Positions 5,970 to 13,340 of a DNA stretch of 14,130 nucleotides are shown here, piece by piece; position 1 is the first letter of the stretch; every line of letters starts with the position of its first letter. The translations under genes were made by a program, and so were the position numbers. Origin of the DNA: an uncultured Spirochaetales bacterium (GTDB lineage: Bacteria > UBP6 > UBA1177); NCBI GenBank assembly GCA_902780365.1, contig CACZFE010000059.1, forward strand, positions 1 through 14,130. The letters run 5' to 3'. Under the pieces are notes generated by a model. It searched no databases, was not told the origin of the DNA, and worked only from the letters and a program-made list of their open reading frames with translations.

Positions 5970-8327
5970 ATGAAAAAAATCATCATTTTGATTATTTTTG
6001 TTGCTGCGGTTTTTATGACCGCAGGTTGTGGCAATTCTTCTTCGGGAGGTAAACTTCCGGAAGGAAACGATGATGACAGTCTGCACGGAGAGAGCGGAAA
6101 AGACGAAGATGAAGAAGAAACCGAAGACGAAGATTATCCTGTTTATCCTGCGACGAATGAAGCCTTTGTGTGCCGGAACTTCGATTTGTGTTATGATAAC
6201 GAAGGCGAAATAGTTTGTCCTGAATACGGAGAAAAATTTTATGGTCAGGATGCGCAGTATTCAAAGCGCGGCTTCTGCACTAAAAGACATTTTTCGGTAA
6301 AGTCAGATGTGGAAAACGAAAAAGTGACAATTGACAACTATACCGGACTTGAGTGGACATCTTCATTTTTCCCCGAAAAAACTTGGAATGAGGCCTCTGA
6401 TTTCTGCAAAAATCTTGAATACGGCGGCTTCAGTGACTGGCGGCTTCCCACTCTTCCGGAAGCTTTTACTATTGCCGGATTGAACGATGAGGAGGCGGCA
6501 GAAAGCGGTTTTGAATATCGGCAGAACAGTTCCGATGATCTTTATTTTTGGACTTCATCAATGGATTATTCCGACTATTCGGGCAATTATTACCCGTATA
6601 TTATCAAAGACCACAACGATTCAGGAGAGGGGTCCGTATACGATGTCGAAACAACTATTGCACAGCAGGATAAGACACACATCCTGCGTTGTGTCCGGGG
6701 CGAAAAGTATGATACTTATTCATTGCTTGTAACGAAAAGTATAGCCGGAGACGAGGTCCTGGAAGGATCCCGTTACAAATTGCTGTGGCAGAAAAATCTT
6801 GAGACGGAAAAAAACTGGGAAGAAGCTCTTTCCTACTGCGAAAATCTTGAATATGCTGGTTTCAGCGACTGGAGACTGCCGAGCATAAACGAACTTTTCA
6901 CGATGTATAATTACGAAATCAGAAGATTTGCGGTGGAAATCACCGACTATCCTTATCTTTTCTGGTCTTCTTCGACAAAAATCGGTTCCCCTGAAGAAGC
7001 TTATACATTTTCGGCGCTCGGCGGCTACACCGAAACCCGGGAAAAAAATATAGAATACGGAACTTTCTGCGTCAGAGGCGGCGGACTTTGCGACGACGGC
7101 TTTTTCTGGAACGGCGAAGGATGCGTCGAAGATCCGTGCAGATCTGATCCGTGCAAAGATGTGGAAAACGCTTTGGACGAGTGTTTCCCGAAAAGTGCGA
7201 AAAGATACCGCTGCGCCTGCGCTGAAGGTTTTTTCTGGGACGGAAAAAAGTGTACAAGCCCATGCAAAGCCGATTCGTGCGAAGGTGGAGAAAAGTGTAT
7301 TGCAGAAGACCTGAAAACTTATACCTGCGAATGTAAGGACGGTTATCGGATAAACGGCAAAAAGTGCGAAAAAGTCGATGTTTCAAAAAATATCTGCACG
7401 GGGCAGAAGCTCTGCTACAACGAAGAAAACTATAAATCACCGAGTAAATGGGCAAAAGAGTTCGAAATGCCCTGTGCCGAAGAAGGAGCCGAGCTTTTTG
7501 GCCAGGATTCCCAGTATGCCGGCAAAACCTGCACGCAGCTCGATTTTACTTCATCATCAGGAATTATAACCGAACATGCTTCAGGTCTTAAATGGATCTC
7601 AACTGAAAAACAGCTGAAGTACGAGGATGCAAAAGCGTACTGCGAAAATGTCGGAGAGGGATGGCGGCTGCCCGAGATATGGGAACTTGTGAACCTTGTC
7701 GATACAAACGATTACAGCGGTCCTGAATTCTGGTCTGAGTTGGGAATAAGCGCTTACCGCCTTATGTCAGGGACTTTGTACGGAGAAAATGTTCTGGCGG
7801 TTTGGATCGGTATGGTCGAAGTAAGATCCACCGGGTATGAGATAGATTTTATGTGTGTGAAAGGAGAAAAACAGGAGCATTCTTCAAAGTTTGAAATATC
7901 GAAAAACAACGGAGAGAAAATAGTAGAAGACCCTGCGACTGATCTGATCTGGCAGAAGTCAAGCGCTCCGTCATGGCTGGATTGGGCTGACGCTCTTGCC
8001 TACTGCGAAAACCTTGAATATGCAGGTTATTCAGACTGGAGACTGCCGAACAGAAACGAGCTTTTTTCACTTGTAAACTATGGAAAATCGGATATGGCCA
8101 CTTATTTCCCTGATATGGATGTAATGGATTCTTTCCTCTGGAGTTCCACTACCAATATTGCAACAACTGATGATTGTTTGAGAAAAGTGCGTGATTATGA
8201 CGAGGATGATGACGATTATTATGACTATTCATATTATGACAACGAAGCGTGGTGTGTGGACTTAAAGAGTGGAAAGATCGAACGGGAAGACAAATGGGAG
8301 CTCCATAGTGTAAAATGTGTGAGATAA
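5970..8327 (+). CDS. Surface lipoprotein with four DUF1566-type modules and an EGF-like region
   Basis: This 785-residue exported lipoprotein starts at ATG 5970 with GGAG five bases upstream. The signal peptide ends in MTAGC, with lipidation at C20, followed by a low-complexity acidic linker (about 30-60). Four DUF1566/Lcl_C-like modules share W-x-A...YCENLEY-GFSDWRLP-x-x-ELF (WRLP near residues 158, 300, 565 and 690). Between modules two and three lies a Cys-rich EGF-like stretch (about 374-469) with repeated CxDGFFW-G-GC and CxCKDGYRING patterns. A GQDAQY/GQDSQY block occurs before module one and again before module three, so the protein looks like an internal duplication. The late segment near 735-760 is very rich in Asp and Tyr. 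The function is unknown; the architecture suggests a surface adhesion or ligand-binding protein, which is inference. Less biased codons than in the hydrogenase genes suggest lower expression. Confidence 0.88.
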   Translation: MKKIIILIIFVAAVFMTAGCGNSSSGGKLPEGNDDDSLHGESGKDEDEEETEDEDYPVYPATNEAFVCRNFDLCYDNEGEIVCPEYGEKFYGQDAQYSKRGFCTKRHFSVKSDVENEKVTIDNYTGLEWTSSFFPEKTWNEASDFCKNLEYGGFSDWRLPTLPEAFTIAGLNDEEAAESGFEYRQNSSDDLYFWTSSMDYSDYSGNYYPYIIKDHNDSGEGSVYDVETTIAQQDKTHILRCVRGEKYDTYSLLVTKSIAGDEVLEGSRYKLLWQKNLETEKNWEEALSYCENLEYAGFSDWRLPSINELFTMYNYEIRRFAVEITDYPYLFWSSSTKIGSPEEAYTFSALGGYTETREKNIEYGTFCVRGGGLCDDGFFWNGEGCVEDPCRSDPCKDVENALDECFPKSAKRYRCACAEGFFWDGKKCTSPCKADSCEGGEKCIAEDLKTYTCECKDGYRINGKKCEKVDVSKNICTGQKLCYNEENYKSPSKWAKEFEMPCAEEGAELFGQDSQYAGKTCTQLDFTSSSGIITEHASGLKWISTEKQLKYEDAKAYCENVGEGWRLPEIWELVNLVDTNDYSGPEFWSELGISAYRLMSGTLYGENVLAVWIGMVEVRSTGYEIDFMCVKGEKQEHSSKFEISKNNGEKIVEDPATDLIWQKSSAPSWLDWADALAYCENLEYAGYSDWRLPNRNELFSLVNYGKSDMATYFPDMDVMDSFLWSSTTNIATTDDCLRKVRDYDEDDDDYYDYSYYDNEAWCVDLKSGKIEREDKWELHSVKCVR

Positions 8328-8342
8328 CGGTTTCTTTATAAC

Positions 8343-8370
8343 TTGCAAAGGGTTCTGCTAAAAATATAAT
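8343..8370 (+). promoter_or_regulatory. Promoter of the Cys-rich protein / TlpA-like operon
   Basis: TTGCAA (8343-8348) and a perfect TATAAT (8365-8370) are spaced 16 bp apart. They lie 29 bases before the ATG at 8399 and just after the stop of the DUF1566 lipoprotein gene. Confidence 0.6.
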
Positions 8371-8398
8371 CGCACGGATTTTGATTTTAGAGGGAAAA

Positions 8399-8689
8399 AT
8401 GAGAAAATTTGCGGTTGTTTTCTTTATGATCCTGTTGTCGGTGCAGCTTGCTGCCGACGAGGCGTGGCCTGCGTGTTACGACAAGCAGTGCAAAAGCAGC
8501 GACGACTGCTGCAAAGGGGCTAAATGCCTGCCGTGGATAGCGAAAATGCACCCGAAAATAAAAGAGACTGGTTACTGCGTCATCGAGGGGTGCAAGGAGG
8601 GCGACGACTCGACATGCCCGGCTGATCACATCTGCCTTAAATCGGTGAAAGGCACTTTCTGCGTGAAAAAAATTCCTGATAAAAAATGA
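8399..8689 (+). CDS. Small secreted cysteine-rich protein
   Basis: This is a 96-residue protein with a classical signal peptide (MRKF then a hydrophobic core, probable cleavage after LAA near residue 20). It is not a lipoprotein, since no lipobox Cys is present. The mature part of about 76 residues holds ten cysteines, including the cluster CKSSDDCCKGAKC and a C-terminal CPADHIC...FC, so up to five disulfides are possible. The pattern recalls knottin or WAP-like folds, but I do not recognise a family. ATG 8399 is chosen over an upstream in-frame TTG (8381) because GAGGG sits at 8390-8394 and the signal peptide then begins correctly. A clear promoter precedes it. Its stop lies 11 bases before the start of the TlpA-like gene, so the two are probably co-transcribed, and the thiol oxidoreductase may help fold or reduce it (inference). 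Confidence 0.82.
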   Translation: MRKFAVVFFMILLSVQLAADEAWPACYDKQCKSSDDCCKGAKCLPWIAKMHPKIKETGYCVIEGCKEGDDSTCPADHICLKSVKGTFCVKKIPDKK

Positions 8690-8700
8690 TGGAGAAAAAG

Positions 8701-9291
8701 ATGAAAAAAATCGTGCTTTTAGGTTTTGTTTTTATGTTTTTTATTGCCTGCAACGAGGCGAAAAAAGAGGCTCAGACTGCGGAAAAAGCTGAGCCGGTAA
8801 AACCTGCGGAAACCGCGAAAACAGAGGATGAGATCGAAGTCAAAGGGCTTGAAAACGAGATTTTGGGCGAAGATTTTGAAAAAGGGAAAAACATCCATGC
8901 GTTCGAGATGGTCTCTATCAAAAGCGGCGAAAAGGTGAAATTCGGCGATTTCAAAGGAAAGAGGATACTCGTCGATTTCTGGGCAAGCTGGTGCGAGCCC
9001 TGCATTGCGATGTTTCCTGAGCTCAACAGGCTGAAAAAAGAGTATGAAGACGGAAAAAAGACTCTGAAGATCCTTTCGGTAAGCGTTGACCCTATGCCGG
9101 GAAAGATCAAAAAGATCATCGCGGACAAAAACGCGCAGTTTGATGTCCTGCAGGCTCCGGAATCGCTTGCTGAATCGGGCGTGATCATGCCTTACATGGT
9201 CCTTGCCGACGAAAACGGGAAGGTTATCGAGACGATTTCTGGCAAACACACCTACGAAGAGTTCGAAAAAATCATAAACAGCGGAAAATAA
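8701..9291 (+). CDS. TlpA/ResA-like thioredoxin-fold lipoprotein
   Basis: This periplasmic, membrane-anchored thiol-disulfide oxidoreductase has 196 residues. A short lipoprotein signal ends in FFIAC (C17), followed by a Lys/Glu/Ala-rich linker (about 18-60) and a TlpA-type thioredoxin domain. The active site WASWCEPC gives C98 and C101, and the cis-Pro loop is IMPYMV near residue 163. ATG 8701 is preferred because GGAG (8691-8694) lies six bases upstream and the signal peptide begins MKK. An in-frame ATG at 8686, overlapping the previous stop, would add five residues. Family members reduce or oxidise cysteines of exported proteins, often in cytochrome c maturation, but no cytochrome genes are seen here. 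The direct neighbour encodes a ten-cysteine exported protein, a plausible client. Which direction it works in vivo cannot be told from sequence. Confidence 0.9.
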   Translation: MKKIVLLGFVFMFFIACNEAKKEAQTAEKAEPVKPAETAKTEDEIEVKGLENEILGEDFEKGKNIHAFEMVSIKSGEKVKFGDFKGKRILVDFWASWCEPCIAMFPELNRLKKEYEDGKKTLKILSVSVDPMPGKIKKIIADKNAQFDVLQAPESLAESGVIMPYMVLADENGKVIETISGKHTYEEFEKIINSGK

Positions 9292-9366
9292 CTTGTTTTC
9301 CGGTCGTTTTTGTGCGATTTATGCAGGCAGTCTGGCTGTTTTAACAATTTCAGATAGGAGAGAGAC

Positions 9367-10406
9367 ATGGTAAAAGTCGGTGACAACATCAAAGCTATTT
9401 CCCCTTACAAACCAGGTAAACCTATTTCGGAAGTCGAAAGGGAGCTCGGTCTGACCTCTGCGATCAAACTTGCAAGCAACGAAAACCCGACAGGCATCAC
9501 GCGATAGTTGAATACCACAAAACCAAAGGTGAAGAGATCAAATTCGAAGAGGTTTTTGTCGGAAACGGCTCTAACGAGGTCATTGACATTGCGATAAGGA
9601 CTCTCATCAAAGGCGACGAGGAAGTAGTTCTTTCGGAGCAGGGTTTTGTCGCTTACGAACTCATTCTCAAGGCTGCCGACATCAAAATGAAACTCGTTCC
9701 GCAGACGAAGGAACACGTTGTCGATATCGACGGGCTCATCGCGGCCGTAACGCCGAAAACAAAGATGATCTGCCTCATCAACCCGAACAACCCGACCGGA
9801 ACCTATTACACGAAAGAAAAGTTCGAAAAACTTCTTAAAACGGTTCCTCAGGAAGTCGTTCTCGTAGTTGACGAGGCTTACTTCGATTTCGCCGATGCTC
9901 CCGACTATCCGAACGGTTTTGACTACAGGAACATGCACCCGAACATGATAATCTGCAGAACGCTTTCAAAAGCTTTCGGACTCAGCGGGATCAGATTGGG
10001 TTACGCGATTTCGACTCCTGAAATCGTTGACTATATGAACCGCGTAAGAGAACCTTTCAATACGAACCTTCTCGCTCAGGTCGCAGGAATTGCCGCTTTC
10101 AAGGATACCGATTACCTGAAAAACGCGATCAAAGTCAACAAGGAAGGGAAGGAGTATCTCTACAAGGAATTTACGAGACTCGGCATCGAATACCTTCCGA
10201 CGCAGGGCAACTTCATGCTTTTCAAAGTAGGCGAAGCGCAGACTTCCGGCCGCGACTGTTACGACTACCTGCTTCACAAAGGCGTAATCGTCAGACCGGT
10301 TGCGAATTACGGTTTCCCGAACTGGCTCAGACTTTCGATCGGTCTCAAAGAGCAGAACGAGACTTTCATAAAGTATTTTGAGGAATTCCTTAAAACAGTC
10401 CGCTGA
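9367..10406 (+). pseudogene. hisC: Histidinol-phosphate aminotransferase, disrupted by internal deletion
   Basis: HisC is the PLP-dependent aminotransferase converting imidazole-acetol phosphate to histidinol phosphate in histidine synthesis. The start (ATG 9367, AGGAG at 9356-9360) gives 46 residues through the conserved ASNENP-G and then hits TAG at 9505-9507. The rest of the enzyme continues in another frame from about 9495 (HHAIVEYHKTKG) to the stop at 10404-10406. It includes GNGSNEV, NPNNPTG, DEAYFDFA and SKAFGLSG (PLP lysine codon 9969-9971). Compared with the family, the segment after NENP-G up to YPDG, about 22 residues, is missing and the frame is shifted, so about 64 or 67 nt are absent. 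The remainder is well preserved, which points to a recent lesion or an assembly/sequencing error rather than an old pseudogene. An internal ATG at 9687 is not a likely true start. Other PLP aminotransferases with HisC-like sequence are possible. Confidence 0.8.
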
Positions 10407-10430
10407 TTTTACGAAAAAATCGCTTAAAAT

Positions 10431-10458
10431 TTTACTTAATTTCACTTATCCTTATAAT
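10431..10458 (+). promoter_or_regulatory. Promoter of the MCE-protein operon
   Basis: TTTACT (10431-10436) and a perfect TATAAT (10453-10458) are spaced 16 bp apart. They lie in the 94-bp gap between hisC and the MCE gene, about 43 bases before its start codon. Confidence 0.55.
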
Positions 10459-10500
10459 ATTTCGGCTTTTTTGTTTTAACTTCGCTTTTTCAGGTGGGTT

Positions 10501-11442
10501 TTGAAGAGTTCCGCTAATTTCAGAGTCGGTTTGTTCCTGCTTTTGTCGGTGTTGATGATAGCGGTGTCTGTCGCATTTATTCTGGTCAGGAAAAATGTCT
10601 TCACGAACCATCTCTATTTCACCCTTTCGTCCGCTACAGGCGAGGGTATCAGCGAAGGTATGCCGCTTCTTTTCTCGGGTTTCGAAATCGGAAAAGTCGA
10701 AAAATTCGAGCTTGACGACAAGGGGACGGTCCTTGTTCTCGTCAAAGTGCCGGAGGAGCACGCTTCACGCATCAACAAAAGTTCTGTTTTTACGCTTGAA
10801 AGGCCGCTTATCGGTTCTTCCAGATTCATCGTTACGACACCGAATCTTAACGAGCCAAGGGCTGAACGAGACTATGTTTTTGAGACAAAAATGGTCGACG
10901 ACATCAACGAGGTCATCAAAAAACTTCAGCCGATGGTCGAAAAAATCGACGATATCGCCACGAATCTCAAAAAACTCACCGACGAGGAAAGCCATCTCAA
11001 TAAAACGCTTGTCCATGTCGAGAAGATCACCAACGATCTGGCGCAGAAACGCGGTATAATCGAAATGATGGCGGGCGACAAGGCGGCTGCGGCGCAGTTC
11101 CGCGAAGGTGTCGCGCACCTGAACAACTCTCTGGGCGAGATCGAAACTCTGGTCAGCAACGCCAACAAAACGCTTGTAAAGGCCGACGACCAGATCCTGG
11201 GCGACGATGGAACGCTTTCCAAAGTCAATCTGATAGTCGAGGACGTGAACAAAAAAATGGCCGATCTCGACATTCTGATTGCTTCCCTCATCAAATCGGG
11301 CGAGAACCTTCAGGAAGGAACGAAGGATATGGATGTCCTCAGAAAGGATCTCGATTCGATAATCAATTCTGTAAATTCGATGGTCAAAGACGTCCGCAGA
11401 GTGCTGCCTACGACTCAGGATAAGGAGATAAAGCTGCCGTGA
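10501..11442 (+). CDS. MlaD/MCE-family substrate-binding protein
   Basis: This 313-residue MCE-domain protein is of the type that binds lipid in the periplasm for an ABC transporter of the Mla kind. A single N-terminal membrane segment (about residues 8-30) is followed by the MCE domain (about 36-115; GMPLLFSGFEIGKVEKFEL, then FTLERPLIGSSRFIV). A long helical, probably coiled-coil tail runs from about 130 to the end, as in other MCE proteins that form hexamers. The only start upstream of the membrane segment is TTG 10501, with AGGTGG a few bases before it, so a weak start is inferred. No MlaE permease or MlaF ATPase gene is adjacent in the window. The next lipoprotein gene overlaps its stop codon, which implies translational coupling. 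I leave the symbol blank because the family has several paralogues. Confidence 0.85.
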   Translation: MKSSANFRVGLFLLLSVLMIAVSVAFILVRKNVFTNHLYFTLSSATGEGISEGMPLLFSGFEIGKVEKFELDDKGTVLVLVKVPEEHASRINKSSVFTLERPLIGSSRFIVTTPNLNEPRAERDYVFETKMVDDINEVIKKLQPMVEKIDDIATNLKKLTDEESHLNKTLVHVEKITNDLAQKRGIIEMMAGDKAAAAQFREGVAHLNNSLGEIETLVSNANKTLVKADDQILGDDGTLSKVNLIVEDVNKKMADLDILIASLIKSGENLQEGTKDMDVLRKDLDSIINSVNSMVKDVRRVLPTTQDKEIKLP

Positions 11443-12098
11443 TGAGAATTTTTCTTTTTGTTTCAGCGCTTTTTCTTCTGGTTTCATGCGGCGCGGGGCA
11501 TATCCCGGCATGGAGACAGAACGCGGCGGCAGATACCGCGAACTTCATCGAAAGCAGTTTTATCGGAAATGAAAGCTACGCTTCGAAATATTTCGATAAA
11601 ATGCTCGAAGATTTCAGGATGACGGTCGATCCTGATGAAATAGTGAAAGCTTATCTGACGAAGTGCGTGACGGATTTCGCGCTTCTTGAATATTCCGATT
11701 GCCCAGAAGCTGCCGAAATGCTTCCTCTTCTGAAAAATCAGGCGAACATCGAATATTACAATTTTGTCTCTGACAAAGCGCGCAACGCGGATGATATGCC
11801 CAAGAAATACCGCGATATTTTTGAGGTTTCACAGAACTGCAGTGCCGAAAAAGCGAATTCCGCACTTTCTTCGGAAAAAGATCCTTCGACGCTTCTTATA
11901 AAAGCGGCGTTTCTTGTGAAAAAGAACTGTTACGATGCGGAAACCGCCGAAATTGCGCTTAAAACGGCTTCGAAAGAAGGCTGGAAAAAAGCGGCGCTGA
12001 AATATCTGGCTCTGCAGCTTTCATATTTTGAAAAGCACGGTGATTCTCAGAACGCGCAGCTTGTTAAAAAGAGAATGGAACTGGTTGTTTCGGAATAA
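11439..12098 (+). CDS. Lipoprotein of unknown function, coupled to the MCE gene
   Basis: This 219-residue protein has a lipoprotein signal (hydrophobic core ending LLVSC, lipidation at C17). The rest looks almost wholly alpha-helical, with Ala/Lys/Glu-rich segments and several cysteines. The C-terminal 90 residues (ALSSEKDPSTLLIKAAFLV..., LKTASKEGWKKAALKYLALQ) resemble Sel1 or TPR-like helical repeats, but I cannot assign a family. The start may be GTG 11439 or ATG 11442. AAGGAG at 11422-11427 is 11 bases before the GTG and 14 before the ATG, so GTG is slightly favoured. Either overlaps the MCE stop codon. MCE systems often have an accessory lipoprotein (PqiC-like), and the tight coupling suggests that role, but no PqiC signature is visible. 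Confidence 0.8.
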   Translation: MMRIFLFVSALFLLVSCGAGHIPAWRQNAAADTANFIESSFIGNESYASKYFDKMLEDFRMTVDPDEIVKAYLTKCVTDFALLEYSDCPEAAEMLPLLKNQANIEYYNFVSDKARNADDMPKKYRDIFEVSQNCSAEKANSALSSEKDPSTLLIKAAFLVKKNCYDAETAEIALKTASKEGWKKAALKYLALQLSYFEKHGDSQNAQLVKKRMELVVSE

Positions 12099-12121
12099 TG
12101 TCATTACGAATAGGAGGAGTT

Positions 12122-13252
12122 ATGAAAATCTTTCGCTTACTTTTCTTTGCTATTCTCGTGGTTTTTGTTTCATGCGGAACTTCCGACACAAAAACGGGAG
12201 ATCAGCCTGAAAAAGGCAAAACCGCACAGGTCGAAAAAAAAGGCAAATCCTCGAAAAACATTAAAGTTTCCAATGATCCTGAAGCTTTTGTCGAAGCGGC
12301 GAGACTCAACGACACGGCGCTTGTCGAAAAGTTTCTCGCAGCCGGTGCCGATGTGAACTCAAAGAACAAAAGCGGCGTTTATCCGCTTCACTGGGCAGCA
12401 TGGAACGGAAATATGGAAATGGTCAAAAAGCTTGTCGATAAGCAGGCTTATATCGATGTCATGGACGGCTACCGCGACGAAACCCCGCTTTCATGGGCTG
12501 CAAAAAAGGGCAACCTCGAAGTTGTGAAATTCCTCGTCGAAAAGGGCGCGGCTGTCAACAACTCCGACAGATACAAAGAGACTCCGCTTATGGATGCTGC
12601 GCGTTACGGACACGACGAAATGGTCAGATTCCTTCTTTACAACAACGCGAAGATCAACGACGTCACGGTTGACGGGGTCAGTGCGCTTATGTTCGCGAGC
12701 ATGAACGGCCACGAAAAAGTCGTAAAAACTCTGCTCGAGTTTAGAGCCGACATCAACAAAATCCACTTCAAAACAAGTAAAACGGCACGCGGTTATGCTG
12801 AAGAGCGCAAATTCAAGAGCATTGTCGAACTCATTGCACGTCAGGCAAAGGTCGAAGGCGACCTTATCAAAAGACCGGCAAAACCGGCAGACACGCAGTT
12901 CGTAACGACTCCGCCCGACCTCGAAACGCTTCAGAAAGCCTGGGCCGGCAGAGAGGATTATCTTCCTGCGACACTTGAGGCAAAGCATGTGACCTCGCAC
13001 ATGAACAAATTCCTCCCCGACATCACGCAGTGCTATCAGAGCAGATACGAGCAGGGCGACCGCAACATGATGGGAACGATGGAACTCATGGTCCGCGTCG
13101 CAGGAAGCGGAGTTGTCCTTGACGCATATTTCACGACCGAAAAATACCAGTCATCGCTTTTCGGAGACTGCATTCTCGATGCGATAAAGTCACGTCCTTT
13201 CCCGCAGTTCTACGACGGTCAGATAGATTTCAAATACACTTACACAATCTAA
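12122..13252 (+). CDS. Lipoprotein with ankyrin repeats and an AgmX/PglI-like C-terminal domain
   Basis: This 376-residue exported lipoprotein has a signal peptide ending FVSC (C18) and a Lys/Glu-rich linker to about residue 50. Five or six ankyrin repeats follow (about 52-241): AGADVNSKNKSGVYPLHWAAWNG, DETPLSWAAKKGNLEVVKFLV, KETPLMDAARYGHDEMVRFLL, VDGVSALMFASMNGHEKVVKTLL. The C-terminal domain (about 290-376) has CYQSRYEQG, GTMELMVRVAGSGVVLDAYF, DCILDAIKSRPFPQF and a final beta strand. This pattern (C304, C350, glycine-rich strand, FP) matches the AgmX/PglI C-terminal domain known from myxobacterial proteins, itself TonB-C-like. ATG 12122 is chosen because AGGAGG lies at 12112-12117. An upstream ATG at 12098 would put eight residues before the signal peptide. 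It follows the preceding lipoprotein gene closely and is probably in the same operon. Ankyrins suggest protein binding at the periplasmic or outer face. Confidence 0.87.
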   Translation: MKIFRLLFFAILVVFVSCGTSDTKTGDQPEKGKTAQVEKKGKSSKNIKVSNDPEAFVEAARLNDTALVEKFLAAGADVNSKNKSGVYPLHWAAWNGNMEMVKKLVDKQAYIDVMDGYRDETPLSWAAKKGNLEVVKFLVEKGAAVNNSDRYKETPLMDAARYGHDEMVRFLLYNNAKINDVTVDGVSALMFASMNGHEKVVKTLLEFRADINKIHFKTSKTARGYAEERKFKSIVELIARQAKVEGDLIKRPAKPADTQFVTTPPDLETLQKAWAGREDYLPATLEAKHVTSHMNKFLPDITQCYQSRYEQGDRNMMGTMELMVRVAGSGVVLDAYFTTEKYQSSLFGDCILDAIKSRPFPQFYDGQIDFKYTYTI

Positions 13253-13267
13253 TCAGATTTTCTTTTT
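13246..13267 (+). terminator. Weak candidate terminator after the ankyrin lipoprotein gene
   Basis: A short AT-rich hairpin, AATCT (13246-13250) with AGATT (13255-13259), overlaps the stop codon and is followed by a T-rich run. The stem is only five weak pairs, so this is tentative. Confidence 0.25.
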
Positions 13268-13289
13268 ATTGACAAAATTCTTTTTATTG
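13260..13289. repeat. 12-bp direct repeat across a promoter
   Basis: TTCTTTTTATTG occurs at 13260-13271 and again at 13278-13289, an 18-bp period. The first copy contains the TTG of the -35 hexamer and the second ends at the base before the -10. It could be an operator or a chance feature of T-rich DNA. Confidence 0.5.
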
Positions 13290-13295
13290 TATAAA
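13269..13295 (+). promoter_or_regulatory. Promoter of the gene at 13341
   Basis: TTGACA (13269-13274) is a perfect -35. The -10 is probably TATAAA (13290-13295) at a short 15-bp spacing; a nearby AT-rich alternative within 13292-13299 would give 17-19 bp. It lies just after the ankyrin gene and 45 bases before the next ATG. Confidence 0.55.
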
Positions 13296-13340
13296 TAATA
13301 AGGATTTTATTTTGTTCTTACATAAAATGGGGGTGATATC

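Noticed and set aside
4974..6086. A 370-codon open frame on the minus strand across the end of hndD and the terminator
   Set aside because: It crosses the hndD 3' end, the terminator and repeat copy 2, and has no domain or credible start; it is a shadow frame.
9292..9366. Possible terminator and promoter in the gap before hisC
   Set aside because: No stem of useful length and no pair of hexamers with acceptable spacing could be found in these 75 bases; only the AGGAG before the start codon is clear.
9687..10406. A shorter independent aminotransferase starting at ATG 9687
   Set aside because: Conserved HisC residues (GNGSNEV and upstream HHAIVEYH) continue in the same frame back to about 9495, so this ATG is internal to a broken hisC.
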